Of a stretch of 64,000 bases of DNA, positions 48,466 to 61,600 are shown in pieces. The translations under genes and the position numbers were made by a program. The first letter of the stretch is position 1, and every line of letters begins with the position of its first letter. The notes under the pieces were generated by a model that did no database searches, was not told the origin of the DNA, and was given only the letters and a program-made list of their open reading frames with translations. Origin of the DNA: Castanea sativa (Eukaryota; Streptophyta; Magnoliopsida; Fagales; Fagaceae); NCBI RefSeq assembly GCF_040712315.1, contig NC_134018.1, positions 11,676,835 through 11,740,834 of the forward strand, given 5' to 3'.

Positions 48466-50356
48466 ATGGAATTAATAAGAAATAAATGTATATTGAATTA
48501 AATCAATCTATAACATTATACGGTTAACAAAAGTACACAATTATGTAAGATAATAAGCAAGAAACTTGTGTGTGTGTGTGCGCGTGTGTGTATTTGATGA
48601 TCAAAATGAAAAACATGTGTCATTTTAAAAATAAAAAACATGCTATGACATGTTACCTTTCCTAGTCCATTATTACTTGACTAACAAGCGAGAGTTCCTT
48701 TAGTCAAAGCCCCTTTTTCGTTTGGCTCAAGCATTTCGTTGAACACTTTAAGGGTGATGGGGCTGGCCTCTCAAAATTTCAACACCCTAAGAAAAATGAT
48801 TTACAAAGTAAATTCAATATAACAATTATCCACATCACAACACGAAAGAAGAAGTAACAAAATGTAAAAATGAAAAAAAAAAAAAAAAAAAAAAAAAACA
48901 ACATCAAGCAAAAGAATAGAGCACAAAAGAAACTAGGATTTAGAGATACTTCAACTAATTCATGTAGCATCTGTCAGTATTTATATACTGTGAAGAGAGG
49001 AAGACAGAGAGGCTGCCGTTAGAAGGGAGAGAGGCTAGTGTGAACTAAATGTGAAACCGTAGAACAGAAGGTGAGGAAGGGGACGGAACCAAATTTGAAA
49101 TGGTGAAACAAAACGCGAGGAGCTAGGAATTTGAAACCATGCAACAAAAGAAAAGGAAAAACAAAAAGTTGAAACCATGAAAACAAAGGGTTTCACAAAG
49201 GGTTTTGGTTGAAAAGGCTTTGGGTTTGAGCTTTTATGGTGGAATTAAAGTTATAAGAAGTGGGCTTTATGGTGGAGATAGGGCTAAGAATTATTTTATA
49301 TTTATTAGTATTTTAAAATTGATAAAAATTATTTTAAAATTGTAAGACAAATTCAGAAAAGATGATAAAAATGACATGACTGCTGATGTAGCTTAACATA
49401 AACGTAACAACATTAAATATTACGCTTCAACTTTTAGTATTAGAACAAGACTTAAGTACAGTACTTAAATTCTCTTATTAAGATTCTGCCATGTGAATTT
49501 TTTTTTTCATAAAATGGAAGTGGATGTGTATGTTTTAGTTAAGTAGCCATATGGCTGAATCTTAAGAGAGAAACCTAAGAAACAGTACCTAAAGTTTTGT
49601 ACCGAAATTTTATCCTTAGTAATATATAGATTTTGGTATCCTTCAATATCTCAGCTAATAGTGCAATAAAATTACCTAATTTTAGATTTTATTTATAAGA
49701 GCATTTAAATATCCTTCTGAAGGTGTTATACACTTACACATTTCTAAAAGGCTAATGGCATTTAAAAATGAAACTATATCATGTCAAAGTTGTATTATTC
49801 CCCTATCACACAATATACATGTGAACTTTGAATGGTTTGATATTGGATTAAAGTAATAGACTTGTTTTATCATTTGTTGCTCTAATTTGGGAGAAAGTAA
49901 CTCTTGTTAAATACATATCAAGTCAGTAGTCTTGTAACAAGCTATGAGTAAATACCATGTGATGATAAAAAGATGTAACAAGAGATACTTTCTCCTACTT
50001 TAGAGGCATAGACTCTAATTGATTGGTTTTACGAGATCTCAAACAACTATGTCCAAACAAGACAAGGAGACATTAGCAATTATTAATGACCCAAAAGTAG
50101 AGCTTATAATAATTTTGTCACATTCAAGTAAATCCCTAAAGCAATGATTTTCAGAAATAAATTTTAGAGCCCTGAAATATGAAACGGAGCCACCGTGTGT
50201 GTGTGCATGTATGATGTAACCACATGACATTGAAGTTTCAGGTAAAGTTCTGCTAAAAAATGTCAGGTTTTATGGACAGTTTTGGTCTGAGGTAGTTCAT
50301 GCATTACTAAAGCCTGAATTTTTCTGGCACCGACCACCATATGTAAAGCAACATGC
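48466..50356. other. Intergenic left of the lipocalin duplication
   Basis: No gene recognised. A run of A at 48872-48898 and a TG/CG tract at 48570-48591 are the only notable simple sequences. Confidence 0.35.
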
Positions 50357-50549
50357 ATTTTGCAAGCAGTTAATCTTATATTGAACTGATCATAAATCCG
50401 TTCTTTCAATACTGTACAAGTGTTTGTATTTTGCAAGCAGTTATCAAAAAAATATATTGAACAATTAAGATTTATAGGAAAAAGAATCTGGTGTATTCTA
50501 TCGTCTGTGTAAAGTATAAAAGAACACCACAATTTGTTTGAACTCAGTA

Positions 50550-53500
50550 CTACATAAAATATAGCTCAAGGAGCTTCTTCAAAGTATCAAATACACTTGT
50601 AAATGGATTAAATTCAACAGGGCCCTTCAATTCTAGGTCAGGAAATTGGTTTGTTAGAGCCTGTTGCATTTTAGACATTGACATCATTGCAGCTACTGAC
50701 CATTTGACATTACTTCACAGTCTTGTGGAGTATCCTCGATTTTACGTGGATCATACCCAAAGTTTTCCAAATAAGTTTTGTACTTCTCAATGAATTCAGG
50801 TCCAGGGTCAGGTGTCCTTGAGTAGATCTGAAAAATATTGATACCAAAGAATAAACTTCAAATAAGGAGATTTTCAATATTGGATGCCAACAACATTTAT
50901 TAACATATTGGTCATAAATATTATGAGATCACACTCTAAAATCAATGAGTATACTTTATTGAAATTTGGATGATCAAAAAGAAAGACAAATTACCTAAGG
51001 ACAGTTCTGAAACAAATTACTGATTACATCCATTAGAATACATCAAGTTGACATGTTTGCTACTCAATTCTATTCTAAAGTTATCATAGTCCAGTAATAC
51101 AAATGGCAATAGTTGAAATCGCTCAACATTCTCATCAGAGTTTTCCCTCTACAAATTTACATCAACTACTCTTGTAACCTTCATACTAAAAAAAAGATTC
51201 GACTGACTATGAACGAAGTGACAACAATGTGATACTTGACAAATAAACATGACTAACAAGTTCTAGACATTGTCTTGTCCTAATATATAATTACCTGAAT
51301 AAAGCTTCTGCCTTTTGCTCCTGAAACAAGAGCAAAGTTGTCATAATCAGTAGCAATCACATCATAAGGCTCCTTGGGGATAAATGGTAGTGATGGAAAA
51401 CGAAGATAACATTTCTCTTTTATCATCTCCAGCTTTTCTAGCTCAGTTTCATTTTTCTCCAAATTATCCTCTGGAAGGCACTGAACCTTTCCCTTAATGC
51501 CAGTAATATACCCATTGGGGCCCCCATGAACACAAAAGGTATCAACTTGGATAGAGGGTGACACCATATCAAATGTATATACACCCTGTAATTTGATAAA
51601 TAAGTATATTTAGCACCTGAAATTTGTAGGCATAAAGTATTGACTGAAACACCAGTGTAGGGTTTTTTTTATTTTTTATTTTATATAAATAGGACAAAGA
51701 AATATCCCTATATATTTTAGAGACCAGAATATAGATAGATATTTTGGATTCCAATACAACTCTTTTATTGCATCATCCACAACATGAATCTCTGAACTGC
51801 ACTGGATGAACAAGTGGTTGCCACTTGAACTAGCTATAGCCCAACATTTCTTTTGTCAACCAGGAAGTTGGAGATTGTTTTACATGTCTTTTATGCTTTC
51901 ATACAATGATAAATTTGGATATGAAGGGCCAATTTAAAATGCACCAAAGTGGGGAAGAAAATAGGCTTAACTTTGTCATGCAAACCACTATCTCGATAGA
52001 TAGATGTCTTCAATGCAAGTCACTATCATATATATTCTTAGCATACCTGAGTGCAGTGACAGTCTTCTTGACCTTGTCCAGCAAATCCACGTTTGAGTGA
52101 AGCAACCTCAAACCATCTTCCAGAATATCTAAGGGGGTTGAAATCCTTGGACGTCATACCTCTCATCATCATTAGCCTCCCACTTCTTTCATCAGACCAA
52201 GTGGGAGGTTTAATGTACCATCTGGTGCACTAGCAAGCTGGCAGATATTGGGGTGATAAGATAGATCTGCCGCAATAACCTGCCCACGAAAAATAGGCCA
52301 ATATAGAATCAGAACACGTTCATCATATGGAGACATCTGCCTAGTTTATTGCAATAATCTTGTATCTCTAGCTCTTGCAACTTCACTAGCCCATCTAATC
52401 TGGTATGAGATTCCCTATCATTATAGAATCAACCCAACTAGAACATCTTCAAATTTTAAGGTTTATATGAAAACAGTACAGAATAATACCAATAAAATCA
52501 GCACTTAAACCAAACGTGAAGCCAGACCATCTCTTTTTAACAAGCTTCTGAGTATATTTGGAAGGGCAGGGCTAAAACTATTGTTACCATAAGTAAATTT
52601 TGGCCCATAATCTTTGTAATATGGAGACCATGACAATAGTTCGGTCCCTCTCTCTATGCCTATCTTCTGTGCATAGCAACTTATTACATACCAAGTAGCG
52701 AAGGAAATATAGGACTTCATTTAAAGTTAGGAACTCTGCATCAAAATTCCAATCATTCAATGCTAGCGCATACAGGACCTTGTTTACTAACCTGGTTTGT
52801 CTGAGATAGAAATATTAGCGAAGCAGCAAGCCTAGATAATACATGTTTGGTCACAAGCTTACTTGATAAAGTTTGCTCAGAAGAGAACTTGGACATTATT
52901 TTTCCTCCCATCGCCCTGTTTGGGCAGCAAAATATTGTCGTTTCTGTAAATTTTATGGAAAAGAAATAGAGTATATATATACTAATTGTTCATGAATCAG
53001 AAGGTGGAGAGACAATACATGTAATTATGTACTTGGAACTACATAAAGATGGGAAAACATCATGGTTGGCCTGTTGGAGTTCTTCATTGTCACATGGGAA
53101 TTACAAGTAAAAGCATGGAGTACACCCAAAATTTATGTGAAAACTTCACGCCTTTAAGTGCCTCATAGATGGTGCACTCCAAATATCAATCACATTTGAC
53201 TTGTCACCATTGATTGTGTCCTAGTCCTACCCGGATATCAAAATCTGGTCCACCAAATTCTTAACTACCTTCAACCTATTCCACTTACATAAAAATCAGA
53301 AGATTCACAAGCCATCATTAACTGTTTCCACACAAAAATTCCTAAAAATTGAGACTGGGAAAAAAAAAAAAAAACAGCATTGAAACATAGTCCATACGTA
53401 GTATTGATCATCAATACCCCAAACATTTTCCCACATTTACTAAAACAGATTCAAAAAAAAAAAGATGTCTACCCATTTGACATTGCACCATTCCTAACCA

Positions 53501-53840
53501 TAAGAGTGTAGAGTTTACAGCCTTCAACCTATGTATCTTCATTGTAAATTTGTAATCAAATTTGATTTATTTTCACAAATTCTCTCTGTTTCTCTAATTT
53601 CCTCATATCCAATTTCACAATCTCTCCTCTCTTACATGAACAAAGCACATAAAAATAAAAACAACCCAGAAAAGAAAAGTATAAAATTAACAAAGAAACC
53701 AGGAAGAAGATAAGTTTAGAGCATGAAAGTTGCAATTTTTTAAAGCCAAAACTGTTAGATGATTACCTAGGAATGGGACGAGAAGAAAAGGAACAACATT
53801 GGAGGAGTAGTGGTGATGACTGAAGAAGAACTTGAACCAT
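50550..53840 (-). pseudogene. LCNP: Chloroplastic lipocalin, copy A, frameshifted
   Basis: Exons equivalent to copy B: 53767-53840, 52792-52915, 52047-52279, 51295-51585, 50550-50827. Splice sites are kept, and exons 2 and 4 have the same length as in B. Two deletions break the frame. Exon 3 is 233 bp instead of 240: seven bases are lost where B encodes LPLVEGSDE, leading to stops soon after. Exon 5 is 278 instead of 279: one base is lost in SNGQLAAMM, creating CAG TAG. The last residue before the stop also changed from Lys to Met. Exon 1 still encodes a transit-peptide-like MVQVLLQSSPLLLQCC. A product, if made, would lack most of the lipocalin barrel. Confidence 0.88.
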
Positions 53841-54305
53841 TTCTTTTATTGTTTTTCTTTTTTAAAGCTTCAGAGTCTTCACATCCAATATCCCAAACTC
53901 TTTTTTTTTTTTTGCTCTGTATCTCTGACTCTCCCTGTGTGTTGTTGTTGTGCTTGTTTTGTCGGTTCATATGACTCATATCTTTCTGGGGTCACATCAC
54001 ATGTCTAGTAGTACAGTGATCTTACATTACATCCATTATTAACTACCGTTTAGCTCTTTCTTCAACCAGATACTACAAGTCAAAAATGAAATCCTTTGAC
54101 ACATCATCGTCTTGGTCTGACTATTCCTACGTCGGCCAGGCCCTTAAACGAATATGCTACACTCTCACGAAAAAAAAAGTTTAACATTTTTTGAAAATTT
54201 TGCAGTTAGATTTTGTGTTTTTTAAGTTTTTAACTTATATATCAATTTTCATATCAATCTGATATTATTTATTATTAAATCTATAAGTTTGTTTTTTATG
54301 CATAA

Positions 54306-55069
54306 TGTGGGGCTCGAGGACCGAGTATGTATTGTGAGGGGCTGAAGATCATAGATGAAGTTTAAGAGTCGTAGTGTGGGGTGCCAATTCCACGACCCAT
54401 GGGCCACGGGCTCGACGAAGAGGGCTACTCGGACGGATGAGGAAGTATGTCAAAAATACTCTGAGGCATACCAAATGGAGATTAAAGGTTAAGGGGGGAG
54501 TTTCTAGCTTGGGGTAGTCTGTAATCTCCGCATTAAATCCCCTGCACCTAGCCTCATAGCCACATTAAATAGTGAGCAATAGTTTTATCAGCTGCATTGA
54601 TGAAGAAGTGACCTGAGCAGTGCAGGTTACAGCTAAGTAGGGTCCTTCCACCACCTTCTTCAAACAGAAAAAGAAACAAGTGTCATGAGAGGAGATTGGT
54701 TAGGTGAGAAATGGACGGTTAAGATGTGAGGAAGGGAGGAGTATGTATACTAGAAAGAGGGATTGCAGAGAGGACCGAGAAAAAATATCAAGAAGAAGAA
54801 GAGAGAAAGGAGAAGGACATAGTGAGAAAAGTAAAGTGAACAGTACTATTCTTATGGTAGCTTTAACCTCCTCGGGAAGGCTTGTAGAGGGAGATTGGTT
54901 CACTTAATATACATATGTTGCCTTTTTTCTTTCTTGTTCGACCCTCATACTGGGCCATTTCTTTGTTATGTTGTTTCATTTCTACAAATTCTTTGTTTGG
55001 GCCATAGACGAATTGATTCAACCATTGTTCTAAGTAGACAGGGGCTTTAAGATTTTCTTGCCCTTTTAA
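54306..55069 (+). repeat. 5' LTR
   Basis: Pairs with 56125-56880 through its length, for example the shared GAGATTGGTTAGGTGAGAAA near 54691 and 56501. Visible substitutions and small indels between the two LTRs indicate the insertion is not recent. Confidence 0.88.
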
Positions 55070-55226
55070 TTGGCACCGTCTGTGGGAATAACAACGCTTA
55101 GTGGATCTGTTCTGAGTGTTCATGGCTAATGTTGGCCAGGACTGGAAAGAATCAGTTGGTTCGCAAAGGGAGAACCAATTTGTGAGCATGGAGCAAAGGA
55201 GAGATAGGTAGCGCACCCCAAGTGTT

Positions 55227-55924
55227 GTGATGGGGTCTTACCACATTGAGCGGAGCCATTCGAGGATTGGAAGTCATGTTTCTCATAATCAGGAGACACG
55301 CAAGTTGCAATTAAAGATAGATCACTTGCACAAGAGGTTGAAACGCAAGGAGCATGACAGAGGGAGTCCTTTTCCCTCATCAAGTGATGGCTCCAAGGAT
55401 AGTAGGGATCTCACGTATCGTCACAGATCCAGAACCCCATCTAGTGAATCATTTTCTGCTTTTTCTCGTAAGGATAGGTCGAAGAAGGGTGATGATAAGT
55501 GTGGGAAAAGGTCTTCTCATCAGGCATGGGGAATGATGCTATGAGTAAAGTACTACGGCAGATTTCTAAGTCACCTTTTGTTAGGAGGATCAACAAGGCC
55601 AAGCTCTCTCGTCGTTTTCCTCAACCAACATTCACCATTTATAATGGAAGGACTGACCCCGTAGAGCATGTTAGCCACTTTAACCAAAAGATGGCAGTTC
55701 ACTCAAGAAATGAGGCTCTGATGTGTAAAGTTTTTCCTTCCAACCTTGGGCCAGCGGCTATGCGTTGGTTTGATGCCTTGGAGGAGGGATCAATAGGGTC
55801 TTTTGAGGAGCTGATAAGGGCATTTAGGGCTAGATTCATAACATGCAGCAGAGTCCCCAAGCCAGTAGACTTGTTGCTATCCATGGTGATAAGGGAAGAG
55901 GAGATAAAGACTGTACGATCCTGA
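55227..55924 (+). pseudogene. Retrotransposon gag, disrupted
   Basis: The first frame (55227-55544) is a charged region rich in Arg, Ser and Lys, with a helical stretch typical of the gag N-terminus in these elements. A second frame (55499-55924) holds the Retrotrans_gag domain: PTFTIYNGRTDPVEHVSHF, MCKVFPSNLGPAAMRWFDAL and SIGSFEELIRAFRARF. The change of frame around 55500-55544 and an early stop after 55924 mean no full gag can be made. No protease, RT, RNase H or integrase is visible. Confidence 0.82.
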
Positions 55925-56124
55925 TCAAGCCATAGAATGTAGGGAGATAAGCAGTCGCCTGACGCTATAAATGTGAGATTGTGGATTCCAAAGCGTCAGG
56001 AGCACTGGAAGCAGGTGAAAGGACGTTACCACATGGGAATGAGCGTGGCACATGTAAAATTGGCATGTGTAACTAAAACTTCGATTTTACCTCAGAGTTA
56101 ATAGCAAAAGTTTCAAGGGGCTAT

Positions 56125-56880
56125 TGTGGGGGCCCAAGGACCGATTATGTATTATGAAAGGCCGAAGACTGAGGATGAAATTTAAGAGTCGCAATGTGGG
56201 GTGCCAATTCCACAGCCCACGGGCTCGACGAAAAGGGTTGCTCGAATGAGGGGGTACGTCAAAAATACTTTGAGGCGTACTAAGTGGAGACTAAAGGTCA
56301 AGGGGGGAGTTTCTAGCTTGGGGTAACCTGTAGCCTCCGTATTGAATGCCTTACACCTAGCCTCCTGGCCGCATTAAATGGTGAGTAGCAGCTTTTATCA
56401 GTTGCATTGATGAGGAGGTAACCTGAGCAGTGTAGGTCACAGCTAAACAGGCTCCTTCCACCACCTTCTTCAAACAGAAAAAGAGACAAGTATCATGAAA
56501 GGAGATTGGTTAGGTGAGAAATGGACGGTTGAGATGCGAGGAAGGGAGGAGTATGTATACGAGAAAGAGGGACTGCAGAGAGGACCAAGAAAAATATCAA
56601 GAAGAAGAAGAGAGAAAGGAGAAGGACATGGTGAGAAAAGTAAAGTGATCAATACTATTCTTGTGGTAGCTTTAACCTCCTTAGGAAGGCTTGTAGAGGG
56701 AGATTGGTTCATTTAATATACATATCTAGCCTTTTTTTCTTTCTTGTCCGACTCTCATACTGGGCCATTTCTTTGTTATGTTGTTCCCTTTTTAAAAATT
56801 CTTTATTTTTGGTCATATACGAATTGATTCAGCCATTGTTCTAAGTGGACCGTGGGCTTTAAGATTTTCTTGCCCTTACA
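56125..56880 (+). repeat. 3' LTR
   Basis: Starts TGTGGGGGCCCAAGGACCG and ends CTTGCCCTTACA; partner of the 5' LTR at 54306. Confidence 0.88.
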
Positions 56881-58253
56881 TATAATTTTAGATTACAAAA
56901 ACTTGAAATTTAAACATTTAATTAATGACATAGTTATTGATCTTTGATTTTCTAGAAATTTTGTAAGCATGAAGGATGTAAGAAGAAAATGCAATCTAAT
57001 AATGGATTTATCACATTGATAAAAATATATTGATTATAACTAAGTTTGTAGCAAAATTTTATCCATACTTTATTTATGCACAACTCAAACCTATATATAA
57101 ATATATATAAATAGTTGATGAATTTAATGTTAATTATCAAAATAGACACATAAATTGATAAATCAATGATAAAAACACTTTTTCTATCGTCATTATTAAA
57201 AGACAAAATTTTCCTCTAAACTAAGTTGGAGAAATCTCCTCTTATTACATGTTGATTTATAAGACCATTCACATATATAAGATAACACGATTTATTAAAT
57301 TATTTAAGTAAATCAAATGACTAATAAATAAGTGATGTTACTAAAAATAGACATAAATAATTTAATTTTTACATTGTCACCTAATAAATTAGAGGAACTT
57401 TCCTCCAAACTAATTTGAAAGAAAATTTTGTCCTTTACTAAATGATTCTATAATTTGTTGGGTCACCTCACTACTTCAAATAGCCGTCGGAACTATTTTA
57501 ATGTAGATTTTTATAATGTTTTGTTTTCTTTAATTTTTATTTATTTATTTTATTAAGGAGGGGGTGGAATAGTTCTTCTTTTCCTCATAATGATTAGATG
57601 CACACTTGTATGTGGGAAATATACACTCTTTCAGGTTCAACAAAGTTGTCACTAAGTTTCCAAAGGATTGTGAATTAAAAAAAAAAATGATTCCTTTTGA
57701 AATTTTCAATACTGATCCAGTACCAATTTAATACACCGTTTCAAATCCAATGTTTGTTTTAGCACAAACATCCAATTTAAAAAGAACGTGTATAACGGCT
57801 ATTGAAAAGCTTAAAGAGATTAAATGGTTGGTGAAAATAATTGATTCCTTGGATCTAACCTGAGACTTCTTCCAGTTGATACAAGAATGACTCTTGAGAT
57901 CAAATAAGTCTACACATATGTGAAGAATTATTTTTTGCATAGGAAGAAACAAGCCAAACTTTAATATCAAATTTGGATTTCTTTAGAATTGTGCAGGTGT
58001 CTAAATCAATGAATATTAAAATTGACTTCCAAGCAAAATATTAGGCAATTCTTGGGAAGATGGCATTGGGATTTCTTTAGACTGCTTTCCCCTACCTTAA
58101 AGTCAGAATAATATGGAAAGTATAATAGATAAGATTATTTTCAATAACAAAATTGCCTGCTAAGCTGATTAATAACTAGAAGAGACTATCTTCCAGGGAA
58201 AAAAAAAAAAAAAAAAACTAGAAGAGACTGTCCTTTAAACTTCCACCAGTGAG
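56881..58253. other. Flank of lipocalin copy A, paralogous to 62440-64000
   Basis: No gene recognised. The sequence pairs with 62440-64000. The part 58121-58253 is beyond what can be compared, because unit B leaves the window. Confidence 0.6.
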
Positions 58254-58475
58254 CTAACTGTTATCAGTATTGGTTTCGTTTTCCTTGAAGTCGAATGCGG
58301 TAACATTGGTGGCTGATAGTGGAGGATTTCTCACATTTCCTGTTGATGCTGGAGGATTTAACACATTTGAACTTGTAGAGGTCTTTGTGCCTGTAAGCAA
58401 ACCATCTTCCTGTGGAAGTTTCTTGCTTGGGGTAGCTGCAATGCCTGAACCATCTCCTGCTTCTATATTTTGCAA
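58254..58475 (-). CDS. Possible 3' exon of an unrecognised gene
   Basis: Open minus-strand frame of 73 codons ending in TAG. The translation is Asn/Pro/Ser/Thr-rich with two similar units (VLNPPASTGNVRNPP and LSATNVTAF) and an acidic tail (KENETNTDN). Its base composition is more coding-like than the surroundings. It lies exactly at the junction of the two lipocalin duplication units and its upstream edge runs into unit B. I do not recognise the family; it could be a left-over exon or chance. Confidence 0.3.
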   Translation of the reverse strand: MQNIEAGDGSGIAATPSKKLPQEDGLLTGTKTSTSSNVLNPPASTGNVRNPPLSATNVTAFDFKENETNTDNS

Positions 58476-58659
58476 GCAGTTAATCTTATATTGAACTGAT
58501 CATAAATCTGTTCTTTCAATATTGTACAAGTGTCTGTATTTTGCAAGCAGTTATCAAGAAAATATATTGAACAATTAAGATTTATAGGAAAAAATAATCT
58601 GGTGTATTCTATTGTCTGTGTAAAGTATAAAGAACACCACTATTTGTTTGAACTCAGTA

Positions 58660-61600
58660 CTACTTAAAATATAGCTCAAGGAGCTTCTTCAAAGTATCAA
58701 ATACACTTGTAAATGGATTAAATTCAACAGGGCCCTTCAATTCTAGGTCAGGAAATTGGTTTGTTAGAGCCTGTTGCATTTTAGACATTGACATCATTGC
58801 AGCTAACTGACCATTTGACATTACTTCACAGTCTTGTGGAGTATCCTTGATTTTACTTGGATCATACCCAAATTTTTCCAAATAAGTTTTGTACTTCTCA
58901 ATGAATTCCGGTCCAGGGTCGGGTGTCCTTGAGTAGATCTGAAAAATATTGAAACCAAAGAATATACTTTAAATAAGGAGATTTTCAATATTGGCTGCCA
59001 ACAGCATTTAATAACATATTGGTCATAAATATTATGAGATCACACTCTAAAATCAATGAGTATACTTTATTGAAATTTGGATGAAAAAAGAAAGACAAAT
59101 TACCTACGGACAGTTCTGAAACAAATTACTGATTACATCCATTACAATACATGAAGTTGACATGTTTCATACTCAATACTATTCTAAAGTTATCATAGTC
59201 CAGTAATACCAATGGCAATAGTTGAAATTGCTCAACATTCTCATCCGAGTTTTCCCTCTACAAATTTACATCAACTACTCTTATAACCTTCATAACTAGA
59301 AAAAAGATTCGACTGACTATGAACGAAGTGACAACAATGTGATACTTGACAAATAAACATGACTAACAAGTTCTTGACATTGTCTTGTCCTAATATATAA
59401 TTACCTGAATAAAGCCTCTGTCTTTTGCTCCTGAAACAAGAGCAAAGTTGTCATAATCAGTAGCAATCACATCATAAGGCTCCTTGGGGATAAATGGTAG
59501 TGTCGGAAAACGAAGATAACATTTCTCTTTTATCATCTCCAGCTTTTCTAGCCCAGTTTCACTTTTCTCCAAATCATCCTCTGGAAGGCACTGAACCTTT
59601 CCCCTAATGCCAGTAATATACCCACTGGGGCCCCCATGAACACAAAAGGTATCAACTTGGATAGAGGGTGACTCCATATCAAATGTATATACACCCTGTA
59701 ATTTGATAAATAAGTATATTTAGCACCTGAAATTTGTAGGTATAAAGTATTGACTGAAACACCAGTGTAGTATTTTTTTTTATTTTTAAATAGGACAAAG
59801 AAAGATCCCTATATTTTTTAGAGACCAGAATATAGATACACATTTTGGATTCCAATATAACTCTTTTATTGCATCATCCACAACATGAATCTCTGACCTG
59901 CACTGGACGAACAAGTGGTTGCACCTTGAACTAGCTACAGCCCAACATTTCTTTTGTCAACAAGGAAGTTGGAGATTGTTTTACATGTCTTTTATGCTTT
60001 CATACAATGATAAATTTGGATATGAAGGGCCAATTTAAAATGCACCAAAGTGGGGAAGAAAATAGGCTTAATTTTGTCATGCAAACCACTATCTCGATAG
60101 ATAGATGTCTTCAATGCAAGTCACTATCATATATATTCTTAGCATACCTGAGTGCAGTGACAGTCTTCTTGACCTTGTCCAGCAAATCCACGTTTGAGTG
60201 AAGCAACCTCAAACCATCTTCCAGAATATCTAACGGGGTCGAAATCCTTGGCTGTTATACCTCTCATCATCATTAGCCTCCCACTTCTTTCATCAGACCC
60301 CTCAACAAGTGGGAGAGTTAATGTACCATCTGGTGCACTAGCAAGCTGGCAGATATTGGGGTGATAAGATAGATCTGCCGCAATAACCTGCCCACGACAA
60401 ATAGGCCGATATAGAATCAGAACACGTTCATCATATGGAGACATCTGCCTAGTTTATTGCAATAATCTTGTATCTCTAGCTCTTGCAACTTCACTAGCCC
60501 ATCTAATCTGGTATGAGATTCCCTATCATTATAGAATCAACCCAACTAGAACATCTTCAAATTTTAAGGTTTATATGAAACAGTACAGAATAATACCAAT
60601 AAAATCAGCACTTAAACCAAACGTGAAGCCAGACCATCTCTTTTTAACAAGCTTCTGAGGATATTTGGAAGGGCAGGGCTAAAACTATTGTTACCATAAG
60701 TAAATTTTGGCCCATAATCTTTGTAATATGGAGACCATGACAATAGTTCAGTCCCTCTCTCTATGCCTATCTTCTGTGCATAGCAACTTATTACATACCA
60801 AGTAGCGAAGGAAATATAGGACTTCATTTAAAGTTAGGAACTCTGCATCAAAATTCCAATCATTCAATGCTAGCGCATACAGGACCTTGTTTACTAACCT
60901 GGTTTGTCTGAGATAGAAATATTAGCGAAGCAGCAAGCCCAGATAATACATGTTTGGTCACAAGCTTACTTGATAAAGTTTGCTCAGAAGAGAACTTGGA
61001 CATTATTTTTCCTCCCATCGCCCTGTTTGGGCAGCAAAATATTGTCGTTTCTGTAAATTTTATGGAAAAGAAATAGAGTATATATATACTAATTGTTCAT
61101 GAATCAGAAGGTGGAGAGACAATACATGTAATTATGTACTTGGAACTACATAAAGATGGGAAAACATCATGGTTGGCCTGTTGGAGTTCTTCATTGTCAC
61201 ATGGGAATTACAAGTAAAAGCATGGAGTACACCCAAAATTTATGTGAAAACTTCACGCCTTTAAGTGCCTCATAGATGGTGCACTCCAAATATCAATCAC
61301 ATTTGACTTGTCACCATTGATTATGTCCTAGTCCTACCCGGATATCAAAATCTGGTCCACCAAATTCTTAACTACCTTCAACCTATTCCACTTACATAAA
61401 AATCAGAGGATTCACAAGACATCATTAACTGTTTCCACACAAAAATTCCTAAAAATTGAGACTGGGAAAAAGAAAAAAAAAACAAAACAAAAAAGCATTG
61501 AAACATAGTCCATACGTATTGATCATGAATACCCAAAACATTTTCCCACATTTACTAAAACAGATTCACAAAAAAGATGTCTACCCATTTCACATTGTAC

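Larger units (their letters stand above)
54306..56880 (+). mobile_element. Non-autonomous Ty3/gypsy-type LTR retrotransposon
   Basis: 2575 bp. LTRs at 54306-55069 and 56125-56880, both starting TGTGGGG; the 3' LTR ends TTACA. A primer-binding-site-like TGGCACCGTCTGTGGGAA follows the 5' LTR at 55071, and a purine-rich AAGGGGCTA precedes the 3' LTR. Flanks CATAA and TATAA fit a 5-bp target duplication with one change. The paralogous unit B at about 62430-62460 has the uninterrupted site (ATGCATAATTTTATATTAC), which confirms both borders. The internal region codes only for a damaged gag; pol is absent. Confidence 0.9.
50357..58120. repeat. Tandem duplication unit A (lipocalin pseudogene)
   Basis: Starts at ATTTTGCAAGCAGTTAATC, the same as 58467. 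Similarity to 58467-64000 runs through the whole lipocalin gene, its upstream region and the block 56881-58120, interrupted only by indels such as the LTR retrotransposon at 54306-56880 and the MITE of unit B. The motif ATTTTGCAAGCAGTTA also recurs about 70 bp inside each unit. Confidence 0.85.

Noticed and set aside
54863..55383. Minus-strand frames of 117 and 85 codons
   Set aside because: Antisense to the retrotransposon LTR and gag; no family features.
60612..60827. 71-codon minus-strand frame identical at 52505-52720
   Set aside because: Lies in intron 2 of the lipocalin genes. Its conservation between copies is explained by the recent duplication, and the spliced lipocalin model needs no extra exon.
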